A program made the translations under genes and the position numbers. The notes beneath the pieces were generated by a model. It was not told the origin of the DNA. It saw only the letters and a program-made list of their open reading frames with translations, and did no database searches. Below are positions 28,901-36,217 of a stretch of DNA of 64,000 bases, piece by piece (position 1 is the first letter of the stretch; every line of letters starts with the position of its first letter). This DNA comes from Sphaerospermopsis aphanizomenoides BCCUSP55 (GTDB lineage Bacteria; Cyanobacteriota; Cyanobacteriia; Cyanobacteriales; Nostocaceae): positions 1-64,000 of the forward strand of contig NZ_LUFH02000001.1 of NCBI RefSeq assembly GCF_001586785.1. Reading direction: 5' to 3'.

Positions 28901-29203
28901 ACCTCCGGCGTGAAGTACAGTCAGTACAGTTTCTAAAGCTGATTTTCCGGTTTTTGGGTGAATATCAGTGGGAATACCTCGCCCATCATCTGTTACTGTA
29001 CAAGAACCATTAGCGTTAAGATCCACCTCAACATGAGTACAGTAACCAGCTAAAGCCTCGTCAACCGAGTTATCCACTACCTCGTAAACTAAATGGTGGA
29101 GTCCTCGCGGGCCAGTAGAACCGATATACATCCCTGGTCGTTTGCGGACGGCTTCCAGACCTTCCAGAACCTGAATCTGATCGGCACTGTAACTGCTCGT
29201 CAT
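25961..29203 (-). CDS. gyrB: DNA gyrase subunit B with an in-frame intein
   Basis: GyrB is the ATPase half of gyrase. The 1080-residue precursor consists of a 438-residue N-extein, a 435-residue intein and a 207-residue C-extein, so the spliced protein is 645 residues, normal for GyrB. The GHKL ATPase is complete ('EVVDNSVDEALAGY', 'TDDGRGIPTD', 'GGLHGVGISVVNALSE'). The intein interrupts the TOPRIM acidic motif directly after 'EGDSAGG' and splicing would join it to 'SAKQGRDR'. The remaining TOPRIM motif 'IMTDADVDGAHIRTLLLTF' and the C-terminal 'RFKGLGEM' are intact. Splicing must occur for gyrase activity. No neighbouring gene overlaps. Confidence 0.97.
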   Translation of the reverse strand: MTSSYSADQIQVLEGLEAVRKRPGMYIGSTGPRGLHHLVYEVVDNSVDEALAGYCTHVEVDLNANGSCTVTDDGRGIPTDIHPKTGKSALETVLTVLHAGGKFGGGGYKVSGGLHGVGISVVNALSEFVEVTVWRDKKAHIQRYERGVPVTELQAQPDKEGRKGTSVTFKPDEQIFTTGTEFDYITLAGRLRELAYLNAGVKITFTDHRLEVLKSDTPKVETYEYKGGIKEYIAYMNREKQPLHEEIIYVQGERNNVQVEVSLQWCTDAYTDNVLGFANNIRTIDGGTHLEGLKAVLTRTLNAIARKRNKIKENESNLSGEHVREGLTAVISVKVPDPEFEGQTKTKLGNTEVRGIVDSFVGEVLTEYLEFHPGIADSILDKAIQAYKAAEAARHARELVRRKSVLESSPLPGKLADCSSRDPSESEIFIVEGDSAGGCFHGDTLVALADGRSLSFKEIVAEQAIGKEHFCYTIRNDGTIGIERIINPRMTKANAEVIKVTLDNGETIICTPDHRFMLRDGSYKQAGLLTPNDSLMPLYRQISDISNPGITIDGYEMVWNPRSDSWLFTHTLADWYNRSLGVYKLTDGEHCHHIDFNKRNNNPTNLQRLSVEEHLALHRAHVEKTLHRQDAIEKSRKTRQSHEFRAKMSQRMQHPETRQILSQQAKEQWASETYKSYMLGRWREFYDNNETYRQQNHERLHQAQQDHWNDEANRLAQAQRVSNYFANNPKARETQSLLAKEQWQDEALLAWRREKTQQQWTPEFRAQRQAALQQTYYRKTIAVLKQIEIEQGQLDLDAYNAYRQQTKDKSLLRFDSFCQRYFDGNQALAYEAVANYNHRIVSIERLTEQVDVYDIEVPETHNFALACGVFVHNSAKQGRDRRTQAILPLRGKILNIEKTDDSKIYKNNEVQSLITALGLGVKGEEFDASQLRYHRVVIMTDADVDGAHIRTLLLTFFYRYQRSLIEQGFIYIACPPLYKVERGKNYQYCYSDRELQQHLATLPANANYTIQRFKGLGEMMPEQLWTTTMNPETRTLKQVEIEDAAEADRIFTILMGDRVAPRREFIETYGSKLNLTELDI
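26585..27889 (-). mobile_element. GyrB intein with HNH homing endonuclease (435 residues)
   Basis: It begins with Cys (codon 439 of the precursor) and ends '...FVHN' before Ser+1, the class-1 splice residues. Block A is 'CFHGDTLVALADG', block B 'TPDHRF' (Thr73, His76 of the intein), block F 'VDVYDIEVPETHNFA' and block G 'GVFVHN'. The centre carries an HNH nuclease signature 'GEHCHHIDFNKRNNNPTNLQ' (intein 150-169) and downstream repeated basic motifs of the 'RAKMSQRMQHPETR' kind that resemble nuclease-associated DNA-binding repeats (NUMOD3). Insertion site, length and HNH type match the GyrB intein known from Synechocystis PCC 6803. All splice residues look intact. Confidence 0.95.
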
Positions 29204-29402
29204 GAAAATTCTCCTGATATCTGGGGTTGAACTTGCAAAAAACTTGCAAAAAAATTAAAAAAGTCAAATCACCCCAAAATTATAACACAAAAGCCTTGTT
29301 GCCGTCTGTAGCGCAATTTAATGATAAGTTTAGACAGGGGATGCAACCCTTTATTCATTAAAAATTACCTTTTTAATTTTTAATTTTTCATTTTTAATTG
29401 CA

Positions 29403-30326
29403 ATGAAGCGACTAATGACTAAATTAATTGTAATTTGTGGGGCTACAGCAACGGGTAAATCTGGTTTAGCTTTGAGTTTAGCTAGAAAGTTGGGTTCAGT
29501 AATTCTCAGCGCCGATTCTCGTCAAGTATACCGTGAGTTTGATATTGGCACAGCTAAACCGAATGTAGAAGAACAGAAATTAGTACCACATTATTTGGTA
29601 GATATCTGTGATCCAACTGAAACTATGACAGTAGCAGATTACCAAGAGCAAGCACAAGCTTTAATAGCTAGTCTTGGTGTTTCTCCATTGTTGTTGGTTG
29701 GTGGTACTGGGTTATATATCCGTTCTATTGTGCAGGGGATGAAGATTCCCAGGGTATCACCACAACCTGAATTGCGATCGCAATTAGAATCTCTTGGTCA
29801 AAATCAACTTTACCCGATGTTGCAACAAGTTGATCCCATTGCTGCACAGAAAATTCACGCTAATGATTTGGTGCGGACTTTAAGAGCTTTAGAAGTATAT
29901 TATGTTACAGGATGTCCAATTTCTGAACAGCAAGGGGAAAATCCACCGAAATATCCGATTTTGCAAATTTGTTTAGATTGTGAACCGGAAATTTTAGATG
30001 TGAGAATTCGCAGACGTACTGAACAAATGATTGCAGATGGGTTAGTCGCGGAAGTTGAATATTTATGTCAAAAATATGGTGCTGATTTACCTTTATTGAA
30101 TACTTTGGGATATCAAGAGATAAAACAATATTTAGCTGGTGAAATTTCTTTAGATGAAGCTACTGATTTAATTGCTTTGCATACTAGACAGTTTGCAAAA
30201 CGTCAACGGACTTGGTTTAGACAAGCGCCTAATCTTGAATATTTTAATGTTGATAATCCTGATTTATTAGCACAGGTTTTTAATAGAATTAATGAATTTG
30301 TCAGAATCAGGATATCCAGGATTTAA
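29403..30326 (+). CDS. miaA: tRNA dimethylallyltransferase MiaA
   Basis: MiaA transfers the dimethylallyl group to N6 of A37 in tRNAs reading UNN codons. The 307-residue product has the P-loop 'CGATATGKSG' near residue 13, 'SADSRQVYREFDIGTAKP' (catalytic Asp and substrate threading), 'LVGGTGLYIRSIVQG', and 'NTLGYQEI' followed by 'TRQFAKRQRTWFR' (tRNA-binding). The family is normally about 295-315 residues. The last eight or so codons ('VRIRISRI') are encoded by the first unit of a 98-bp tandem repeat, so the native C-terminus has been replaced or extended slightly. The ATG at 29403 has no strong ribosome-binding site; an internal ATG six codons on is an alternative. Confidence 0.95.
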   Translation: MKRLMTKLIVICGATATGKSGLALSLARKLGSVILSADSRQVYREFDIGTAKPNVEEQKLVPHYLVDICDPTETMTVADYQEQAQALIASLGVSPLLLVGGTGLYIRSIVQGMKIPRVSPQPELRSQLESLGQNQLYPMLQQVDPIAAQKIHANDLVRTLRALEVYYVTGCPISEQQGENPPKYPILQICLDCEPEILDVRIRRRTEQMIADGLVAEVEYLCQKYGADLPLLNTLGYQEIKQYLAGEISLDEATDLIALHTRQFAKRQRTWFRQAPNLEYFNVDNPDLLAQVFNRINEFVRIRISRI

Positions 30327-30525
30327 GGATGTACAGGATGTGATGATTTGCAAGTTCAGGATTTATCAAATTCAAACATTTTCAGGATGTTGTTATTGTC
30401 AGAATCAGGATGTCCAGGATTTAAGGATTTTCAGGATGTGATTATTCGCAAGTTCAGGATTTATCAAATTCTCTAATTTTCATGATGTTGTGATTGTCAG
30501 AATCAGGATATCCTGATTCTGACAA
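30301..30525. repeat. 98-bp tandem duplication ending in a 32-bp perfect palindrome
   Basis: Units begin with TCAGAATCAGGATRTCC at 30301, 30399 and 30497, an exact 98-base period. The third unit is short and forms a perfect 32-base inverted repeat at 30494-30525 centred on GATATC. The sequence is rich in the CAGGATTT/CAGGATGT heptamer-octamer family. Confidence 0.9.
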
Positions 30526-30548
30526 ATAACATCCTTAAAAATCAAAGT

Positions 30549-30950
30549 TCAAATAAACAAACTTGGAGAAACTTTAAAATATTCTCCCAAGGCTTTTGCT
30601 TGTGCTTTACTAATGGAACGTTTACCATTAACCATTTCAGAAACCACACCACTACTAGAACCAAGAATACGTACTAAGTCAGCTTGACGAAGACCGCTAG
30701 ATTCCATGATGTGTTGTAAAATTTCATGAGGTGTAGATTCATCCATTGGATAATTTTCTTCCTCATAATCTTCAATTAATTTCACAAGCAATTTATCTAA
30801 TTTTCGCTCCTCTGGAGTAAGATTTTTTTTAAAAGTTAGAAATTCAGCAACTTTTAAAAGACGTTCATACTCTTCCTCTGTTTCAATTACTTGAGGAGCG
30901 ACTTCTGCTAGTAATTGACTATAGGTTTTATTGTCAAAAGTGAGGGTCAT
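30549..30950 (-). CDS. higA: HigA-type antitoxin (HTH, XRE family)
   Basis: This 133-residue protein has an N-terminal helical toxin-neutralising region ('EEYERLLKVAEFLTFKKNLT') and a C-terminal Cro/C1-type helix-turn-helix ('GLRQADLVRILGSSSGVVSE'). HigA binds and inhibits HigB and represses the operon. Its start codon overlaps the end of the toxin gene by 17 bases, in the toxin-first order that characterises higBA loci. Confidence 0.9.
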   Translation of the reverse strand: MTLTFDNKTYSQLLAEVAPQVIETEEEYERLLKVAEFLTFKKNLTPEERKLDKLLVKLIEDYEEENYPMDESTPHEILQHIMESSGLRQADLVRILGSSSGVVSEMVNGKRSISKAQAKALGEYFKVSPSLFI

Positions 30951-31233
30951 TTTTCCATTTATTTTTACTGTATTCGGCGTGAGTTAGCAAGTATTTGTAG
31001 AAAACCTTCTGTGTTGCATAATTAATCCCGACAATTAAACGGTAATCATTACCTTTGATATTGAAAACAGTAAAATTACCAACAGCTTCAGCATCACGGT
31101 AAATTTTACGCACATCCTCTAAATTTTGCCATTCTGCTTTTTTAACAATTTCATACCAGCTATCAATTTGTTTTTTGATATCAGGATATTTTGCAGCATC
31201 ATTGCGGAGGGTGCGAATTGAAATTAAATTCAT
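30934..31233 (-). CDS. higB: HigB-type toxin (RelE-like mRNA interferase)
   Basis: The ATG at 31233 gives 99 residues; an upstream start at 31281 would add 16 residues without family similarity. 'MNLISIRTLRNDAAKYPD', 'WYEIVKKAEWQNLEDVRK', 'VFNIKGNDYRLIVGINY' and 'KVFYKYLLTHAEYSKNKW' match the HigB branch of the RelE superfamily, which cleaves mRNA on the ribosome. The catalytic-type Arg/Lys/Tyr residues of the C-terminal strand are present. Overlap with higA indicates translational coupling. Confidence 0.9.
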   Translation of the reverse strand: MNLISIRTLRNDAAKYPDIKKQIDSWYEIVKKAEWQNLEDVRKIYRDAEAVGNFTVFNIKGNDYRLIVGINYATQKVFYKYLLTHAEYSKNKWKNDPHF

Positions 31234-31464
31234 ATATTCTAGGTTTGAAATGATAGTGATTGGTGTACATAGGTTTGACAATCCTTATTTGTGATATTTA
31301 TATTCTCTCAAAACGAGAGCAAGATGTCAAGAGTGAATTTAGGACTTATGCAAAATCTCTCTTAAACTCTCTTCCCTTCGTGTCCTTTGCGTCCTTCGTG
31401 GTTCATTCCTCTTTTATTCCCAAACTCTTGACTCCCAACCGACATAAATGTATGATTTATATCG

Positions 31465-31624
31465 AATCGAAGGGGAGTAGCTGCTGGCGCGACATAAAAA
31501 GCCAGCGCATTTGAATCAACATACTGGCGATGAGCCTGGTTCAGATGGCGAATAACAAAGTATTTGAAAGCGAGACCTTCACTGAGTTCACACAAAAAGA
31601 GTGTGTGAGCTTCAGTGAGGTCAT
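31465..31624 (+). promoter_or_regulatory. yybP-ykoY manganese riboswitch
   Basis: The two conserved Mn-binding loops are recognisable. AGGGGAGTAGC is followed by a CTGGCGC...GCGCCAG-like arm and then by CAACATACTGGC; GCCTGGTT and GAGACCTT complete the consensus. The 3' part (31573-31623) forms a long hairpin GACCTTCACTGA...TCAGTGAGGTC, containing the expression platform. It lies 55 bases upstream of a UPF0016/GDT1 transporter gene, the usual target. Binding of Mn2+ normally turns the downstream exporter on. Confidence 0.92.
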
Positions 31625-31678
31625 TAAACACTCATTAGAAGCTCCACACGGTAAAAAACCCTTAAGGAGCAACAAAGA

Positions 31679-32302
31679 GTGTTAACAGCATTTACAGCAG
31701 GTTTACTATTAATTACAATTTCCGAACTAGGTGATAAAACCTTTTTTATCGCTGTAATTTTGTCAATGCAGCACCCACGACGAGTAGTGTTTGCTGGTGT
31801 AACAGCAGCCTTAGCAGCAATGACGATTTTATCAGTGATATTTGGACAATTGCTGTCTGCTTTAACACAAGGCTCAAAAATTTATGTTTATTACGCCGAA
31901 ATAGTTTTGTTTATAGCCTTTGGCTTAAAACTGCTCTACGATGCTTGGAAAATGCCCGCTAAACCTGACGAAGAAGTCATAGAAGAAGCAAAAGAAGCCA
32001 TAGAAAAAGCAGATTTAGACAATCAGCAAAAAAGCTTGTGGTCAATATTACTGAAATCATTTGTATTAACATTTATAGCAGAATGGGGCGATCGCACACA
32101 ATTTGCTACCATTGCTTTAGCCGCGAGTAACAACGCCATTGGTGTAACAGCGGGTGCAATTTTAGGACATTCAATATGTGCAGCGATCGCAGTTATTGGT
32201 GGTAGATTAATCGCAGGTAAAATTTCCGAACGACAAATCACCTTCGTAGGCGGCTTTCTGTTTATTATCTTCGGTATCGTCGCCGCCATAGAAGGAAGTT
32301 GA
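31679..32302 (+). CDS. mnx: GDT1/TMEM165/UPF0016-family manganese exporter
   Basis: This 207-residue membrane protein has six predicted helices and the two diagnostic inverted repeats 'ELGDKT' and 'EWGDRT' (E-x-G-D-K/R-T), separated by an acidic loop ('DEEVIEEAKEAIEKA'). The family exports Mn2+ (and possibly Ca2+) from the cytosol to the thylakoid lumen or periplasm; the Synechocystis homologue is Mnx/SynPAM71 of nearly the same length. The start is GTG 31679, eleven bases after AAGGAG. The Mn riboswitch upstream makes a Mn detoxification or supply role very likely. Confidence 0.9.
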   Translation: MLTAFTAGLLLITISELGDKTFFIAVILSMQHPRRVVFAGVTAALAAMTILSVIFGQLLSALTQGSKIYVYYAEIVLFIAFGLKLLYDAWKMPAKPDEEVIEEAKEAIEKADLDNQQKSLWSILLKSFVLTFIAEWGDRTQFATIALAASNNAIGVTAGAILGHSICAAIAVIGGRLIAGKISERQITFVGGFLFIIFGIVAAIEGS

Positions 32303-32391
32303 GGTGACAGGTGACAGGTGACAGGTGACAGGTGATAGGTGACAGGTGAGAGTTAATTATTTATTCTCCCCATCTCCCTATCTCCCCATCT
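32303..32391. repeat. GGTGACA heptamer repeat between convergent genes
   Basis: Six to seven copies of GGTGACA, one of them GGTGATA, followed by CCCCATCTCCCTATCTCCCC. No coding potential. Confidence 0.85.
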
Positions 32392-33291
32392 TCATGGACT
32401 AGGTGTACTTTCCGGTGATGGTGATGTGCTGGGTGAAGCAGACGGGGTGGGAGTTGGTATTCCTGCTGCCTTGTTAATTTCATCTTTATACTGAGCAGGT
32501 GCTAAAGCTATGGCGCTTTCAAACAAAGGTTTTGCTTCGTCAACTTTGCCCTGTTCTTTTAAAAGCATAGCCTTTGCTAACACAGGACGAAAATCCTGGG
32601 TATCTTTCTTAATTGCTTGCTCGTATATTGAGATAGCTTCCACATCTTTTTTCTGATAAGCATAGACGCTGCCCAATAGCACCTGTACAGCAACTACATC
32701 AACACTTCCAGGCTGAATAGTATTAGCTTGAGCAGCAGCAGATAAAGTATCTTGCAGCAAGCCAATAGCAGCTTCTGGGCGTTCCTGACTTAGTTGTAAA
32801 TTTACCATCCCCTGTAAAGCTTTCAGATCTCCTGGTTTTGTTGCTAAAATGGAGCGATAAGTTTGGGCGGCTCCTTCATTATCACCAATCTGCTGCTTTG
32901 CTTGTGCTAGTAGCACAGCGTACTCAGATTGTTGTGGATTTAATTTAGCCAACTTTTCTAAAGGTTCAATTACCCCTTGAATATCAGCAGGTTTTACTTC
33001 ACCTCTGCCTTTTTGACTGAGTAATTGTAGCCGTGCTTGTACAAGCCCTTTGAGAGCAGTTTGATTTTCTGGTTCTCGTTGCAAAACTAGTTCATAACCC
33101 CGAACTTCATCTGCTATTTGTGATTTTTGGTTAGATGTAGGAGAACTGCTAGGATTGCTGGTAGTATTTTCGGATACTGATTGGGGATTATTCAAAGCAC
33201 CAAAGATGGGAATCACAGAAACTCCAATAAAAGCCGCAACAGCTAAAACTAGAACGACTTGAATGATCCACCGATTACGGGGTTGAGACAC
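32392..33291 (-). CDS. Membrane-anchored TPR protein
   Basis: A 299-residue protein with one N-terminal membrane anchor ('[20 protein letters not shown]'), a Ser/Asn-rich linker, about five tetratricopeptide repeats between residues 60 and 265 ('[20 protein letters not shown]', '[19 protein letters not shown]'-like) and a Pro/Ser/Thr-rich tail ('[18 protein letters not shown]'). This layout is common in cyanobacteria, and homologues are assumed to scaffold complexes at the thylakoid or plasma membrane. Function is unknown. The gene is convergent with the Mn exporter. Confidence 0.8.
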   Translation of the reverse strand: MSQPRNRWIIQVVLVLAVAAFIGVSVIPIFGALNNPQSVSENTTSNPSSSPTSNQKSQIADEVRGYELVLQREPENQTALKGLVQARLQLLSQKGRGEVKPADIQGVIEPLEKLAKLNPQQSEYAVLLAQAKQQIGDNEGAAQTYRSILATKPGDLKALQGMVNLQLSQERPEAAIGLLQDTLSAAAQANTIQPGSVDVVAVQVLLGSVYAYQKKDVEAISIYEQAIKKDTQDFRPVLAKAMLLKEQGKVDEAKPLFESAIALAPAQYKDEINKAAGIPTPTPSASPSTSPSPESTPSP

Positions 33292-33682
33292 AATTTTTTC
33301 CTTATGATAAATTTGAACAAGATGAATTGAGATTAATATTTACACAGATTGCAAAGTTAAGATTTTCCAAAACTTTGCGGAATACGGTTATTTCACTGTG
33401 AATTTTATAACAAATAACTATCTACACTGCTAAAGTAAGTGATGACTTTGGGAGGAGCATTCAGAATTTTAGCTATGCTATGCTTCCAAAACTAGTGTCA
33501 AGGCGCTAAATTACACATTTAGTCTCTAAATGCAAAATTTCGCGCCTTTCTGTTCGCAAAGGGCGCTATAGGATGGCTAGATGAAAAGGAAATATACTTT
33601 TATCATCAGCCGCACCAACGCTCTTTCCAGATGCCTTGATTAAATCCCACAATGGGATGTGTCTCCGCCGCAAGGAGTTTTT
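33292..33682. other. Divergent intergenic region
   Basis: About 390 bp separating the TPR gene and the next + strand gene. A GC-rich stretch with CGCGCCTTT and GGGCGCTATA (33540-33575) is visible, and AAGGAG at 33672 is the ribosome-binding site of the downstream gene. No RNA gene was recognised. Confidence 0.4.
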
Positions 33683-34702
33683 ATGAATTCCGACCTGATG
33701 CCGTCTCCTGAATCTTCCAGTTCTACAGCTTCTAAGGAAGCTCCAGCTAAAATTGACTTAGTAACTAAGTCCCCGAAACCAGATAATTCACCCGTTAACC
33801 CTAGTGCAACTGATGGCAATGGGAATTTACCGAATCGCCAACAACCGATTCCACCTCCCAGCGAACCATTACAGTACCGAGCAATTGGGTTAGTCAGGGG
33901 ATGCTACATTGCCAGCAGTGAACAGTTTACTCAAGGAACTTTGGTAACAACTGATGGTGTAGAACTCAATGCCGTCCTTTTAGGTCGGATTATGAGTTTA
34001 GTCAAGAATCATCTGGACTTAGAAAAACAACATCTGTGGGTGGTTTATCCGCGAACCAGACAAGAAAATGACTCTCTCCACATCCAAATTGTGGGAGTTT
34101 GGGAGCCAGAAAATCTGGCTAAAAATTCCTCAGATGATGATGGACAAGCTTCAATTGCACAAGCTTTAGAGAGACCAGAAAATGGTGCAACCAAGAAATC
34201 GGCTCGCCAAACAGCTGCTAAAGAAGAAATTTCCCAACCTCTCAAAGTTTCGTCAGAAATACCGGATGGGGAATTTTCTGTGCGTGGTGAGGTAGTTTAC
34301 CAATCTTTTGATGCCAAGAGTTTAGTCGTTAAAATCAAACAAGCACCACGAAAACCAACTGAAAAACCGAAGTATTTTAAGTTGAAAATGCGGGGTGTTT
34401 TGGCTACTAAAGCTGTGGGTAAGTTTTGGGATTTCAAAGTCAAGCGAGAAGCTGACATTTTGGTGGTAGAAACTGCCGAAGCGATCGCTGATTTGCCTAA
34501 AAAACGTAAACCGCCATTTGCTAGAAGCGGTCCCCGTCCTGGTGGTGGCCCCGGTAGAAGACCATTTACGCCCAGACGCAATGGAGAAACTCCGCGTCCT
34601 GTTAAGAAAATAGGTGGTGATCCCGCAGCGGTTTCTAAACCAGTGCCAAAAACCCCTGCTCCTAAGCCAGTCAAGAAGCCAAAACCCCAGGATAATTCGT
34701 AA
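33683..34702 (+). CDS. Conserved cyanobacterial protein with basic Pro-rich tail
   Basis: I do not recognise a named family. The ATG at 33683 with AAGGAG six bases upstream is preferred over a GTG at 33659, giving 339 residues. The N-terminal 60 residues are disordered (Ser/Pro/Lys). Residues of about 65-150 form a folded domain ('LQYRAIGLVRGCYIASSEQF', 'LLGRIMSLVKNHLDLEKQHL'), and a second beta-rich domain spans about 200-275 ('SVRGEVVYQSFDAKSLVVKI'). The tail (about 275-339) is very basic with RPGGGPGRRPF- and PKPVKKPK-like stretches, suggesting nucleic-acid binding. No membrane segment. Single gene, convergent with the DUF39 gene. Confidence 0.7.
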   Translation: MNSDLMPSPESSSSTASKEAPAKIDLVTKSPKPDNSPVNPSATDGNGNLPNRQQPIPPPSEPLQYRAIGLVRGCYIASSEQFTQGTLVTTDGVELNAVLLGRIMSLVKNHLDLEKQHLWVVYPRTRQENDSLHIQIVGVWEPENLAKNSSDDDGQASIAQALERPENGATKKSARQTAAKEEISQPLKVSSEIPDGEFSVRGEVVYQSFDAKSLVVKIKQAPRKPTEKPKYFKLKMRGVLATKAVGKFWDFKVKREADILVVETAEAIADLPKKRKPPFARSGPRPGGGPGRRPFTPRRNGETPRPVKKIGGDPAAVSKPVPKTPAPKPVKKPKPQDNS

Positions 34703-34707
34703 TTTAT

Positions 34708-34758
34708 AATTCGTAATTCGTAATTGAATTTTTAATTATGAATTACGAATTACGAATT
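34708..34758. terminator. 18-bp stem hairpin between convergent genes
   Basis: AATTCGTAATTCGTAATT (34708-34725) is the exact reverse complement of 34741-34758, with a 15-base loop. There is no T-run, but the position six bases after one stop and ten before the other suggests a bidirectional transcript end. The half-unit is an AATTCGT heptamer repeat also found near 20265 and 51555. Confidence 0.55.
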
Positions 34759-34767
34759 AGTAATTAT

Positions 34768-35937
34768 TTAAAAGTCCGTCCAACGGTCTTGGGGTAGAAA
34801 AGCACGTTCCATAGGAATGGAAGCAACGGGTTCTGTGAGGGTAAATGTGCCTGCTTCTATCCATTGTTTCAACTCTAGGGCAACTTGCCGTGAAAGAAAC
34901 ATACTGGCTAAAGGAGCAACTCGCACCGCTTTACCCTCGATGGTGATTTTTCCCGATTTCAATTGAGCGTAACTGACTAAACCAAAGGTGGGACGGACAC
35001 GACGGGGAATGGAAAAGTCTACTATTGGCGCTACTAAGTCTTTATCTTGGACAGCACAACGTTCAATTACTGTTTCATTTAAAACCGGAAGTGGGACACC
35101 TACTCCCAACATTAAAGAAGGTCCGTAACTTTTGAAGTAACAACCCCGCACCCACCGCTCATCCATTTGTTTGGCATCACCAATTAAGGCTAAAGTGGCT
35201 GAGGGTCCTATGGGTGTACGATTAGCTAATCGCTTTTGTAAGGGGAAGTGCTGTGTACCTTCCCAGGCTACATAACCAATTCCACCACCTAAAAATATTC
35301 GCGTTCCAATCCCCACTAATTGTAATTCGGGATCATTGAGTAGTGGGGAAACTGCACCGGGGTTGGAGTAAACAGCATTACCTAACCGTGGTTGCAGGGG
35401 TCCGAGATATGTATGAAGTAGGCGATCGCCTCCATTTACGCCAATAATAAAATTTTGATAAAGGTTGCGCGGATTAAATAAATAAAACTGATTGATAGTT
35501 TCACGGGTGACGGTGGTTTCAAAAGTTGCCCTTGGGTAACAGTCGGTAACTTGTCCTAATGCGCGTACTTGTACGGGTTTACCTGCAATTAAATCTTGGA
35601 TGACGTGGCCACCACCACGTTCTCGGAGTTCTTCTCCGTCCATCGCTTCTACAGCACAACTAGCACCCAAGTATAAATCTACTGCACCAAAACCAGAATA
35701 TGCTGGCACTCCGTCTATCCAACAACGACGAATTTTGATGGGTGGGTCTGTGTGTCCGAGATTAATAATTGCACCGCTTGACTCCATTGGTTCAAAAGTG
35801 CCGGTGGTAATGACATCAACTTCTTTAGCAGCTTTGGTGATACCGATTTCTGCTACTCGTGTTTTTAATTCTTCAACCGTCCACACTACGGCACGTTTCT
35901 GGTTGATTTTTTCGTTAATTTCCGCAATAGTTGGCAT
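34768..35937 (-). CDS. Homocysteine biosynthesis protein (DUF39, aspartate-semialdehyde sulfurtransferase-like)
   Basis: This 389-residue protein matches the DUF39/HcyBio family ('TIAEINEKINQKRAVVWTVEE', here a 21-residue start abbreviated to its first part, then 'SSGAIINLGHTDPPIKIRR', 'GASCAVEA' and 'GVNGGDRLLHTYLGPLQPR'). In methanogens the family, with a ferredoxin-like partner, makes homocysteine directly from aspartate semialdehyde and sulfide. The conserved Cys in 'LGASCAVEAMDG' is the likely catalytic thiol. Some archaeal members carry C-terminal CBS domains; this cyanobacterial form does not. It is a stand-alone gene. Its role in cyanobacteria is not established. Confidence 0.85.
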   Translation of the reverse strand: MPTIAEINEKINQKRAVVWTVEELKTRVAEIGITKAAKEVDVITTGTFEPMESSGAIINLGHTDPPIKIRRCWIDGVPAYSGFGAVDLYLGASCAVEAMDGEELRERGGGHVIQDLIAGKPVQVRALGQVTDCYPRATFETTVTRETINQFYLFNPRNLYQNFIIGVNGGDRLLHTYLGPLQPRLGNAVYSNPGAVSPLLNDPELQLVGIGTRIFLGGGIGYVAWEGTQHFPLQKRLANRTPIGPSATLALIGDAKQMDERWVRGCYFKSYGPSLMLGVGVPLPVLNETVIERCAVQDKDLVAPIVDFSIPRRVRPTFGLVSYAQLKSGKITIEGKAVRVAPLASMFLSRQVALELKQWIEAGTFTLTEPVASIPMERAFLPQDRWTDF

Positions 35938-36217
35938 TTTGATATCTCACGCAGCGGCGCAAAGACGCAGAGAGGGTTAACAGCTAAGTAGGGTTGAAAA
36001 TTGTCATTATGGCAAGGCAAGAGGCAAGAGGCAAAAGGCAAGAGGGAAGGGACTTTTAGCAAGTTTACATCTTGTTACATACCTCTGTTTTTTCACACCG
36101 ACTTACTTAGTCTAGCCGTGATATTGGGAAAACTATCAATATAGGCAGATCACATCTTGCACGAAAAAATTGATGTCATAAACTTTTCATTTTCAGCCCG
36201 TTGATCGGTTTCTAATG
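35938..36217. other. Intergenic region
   Basis: It contains a CGCAGCGGCGCAAAGACGCAG repeat block next to the DUF39 start (an instance of the CGCAGAGG family, 35948-35972) and GGCAAGA heptamers (about 36010-36042). No gene. Confidence 0.45.

Noticed and set aside
25961-29203. Suspicion that gyrB is disrupted by an insertion sequence or frameshift
   Set aside because: The extra 1305 bases are in frame and carry complete intein splice motifs, so this is an intein, not damage.
31362-31631. Minus-strand frame of 89 residues upstream of the Mn exporter
   Set aside because: It is antisense to the yybP-ykoY riboswitch, whose consensus elements explain the sequence.
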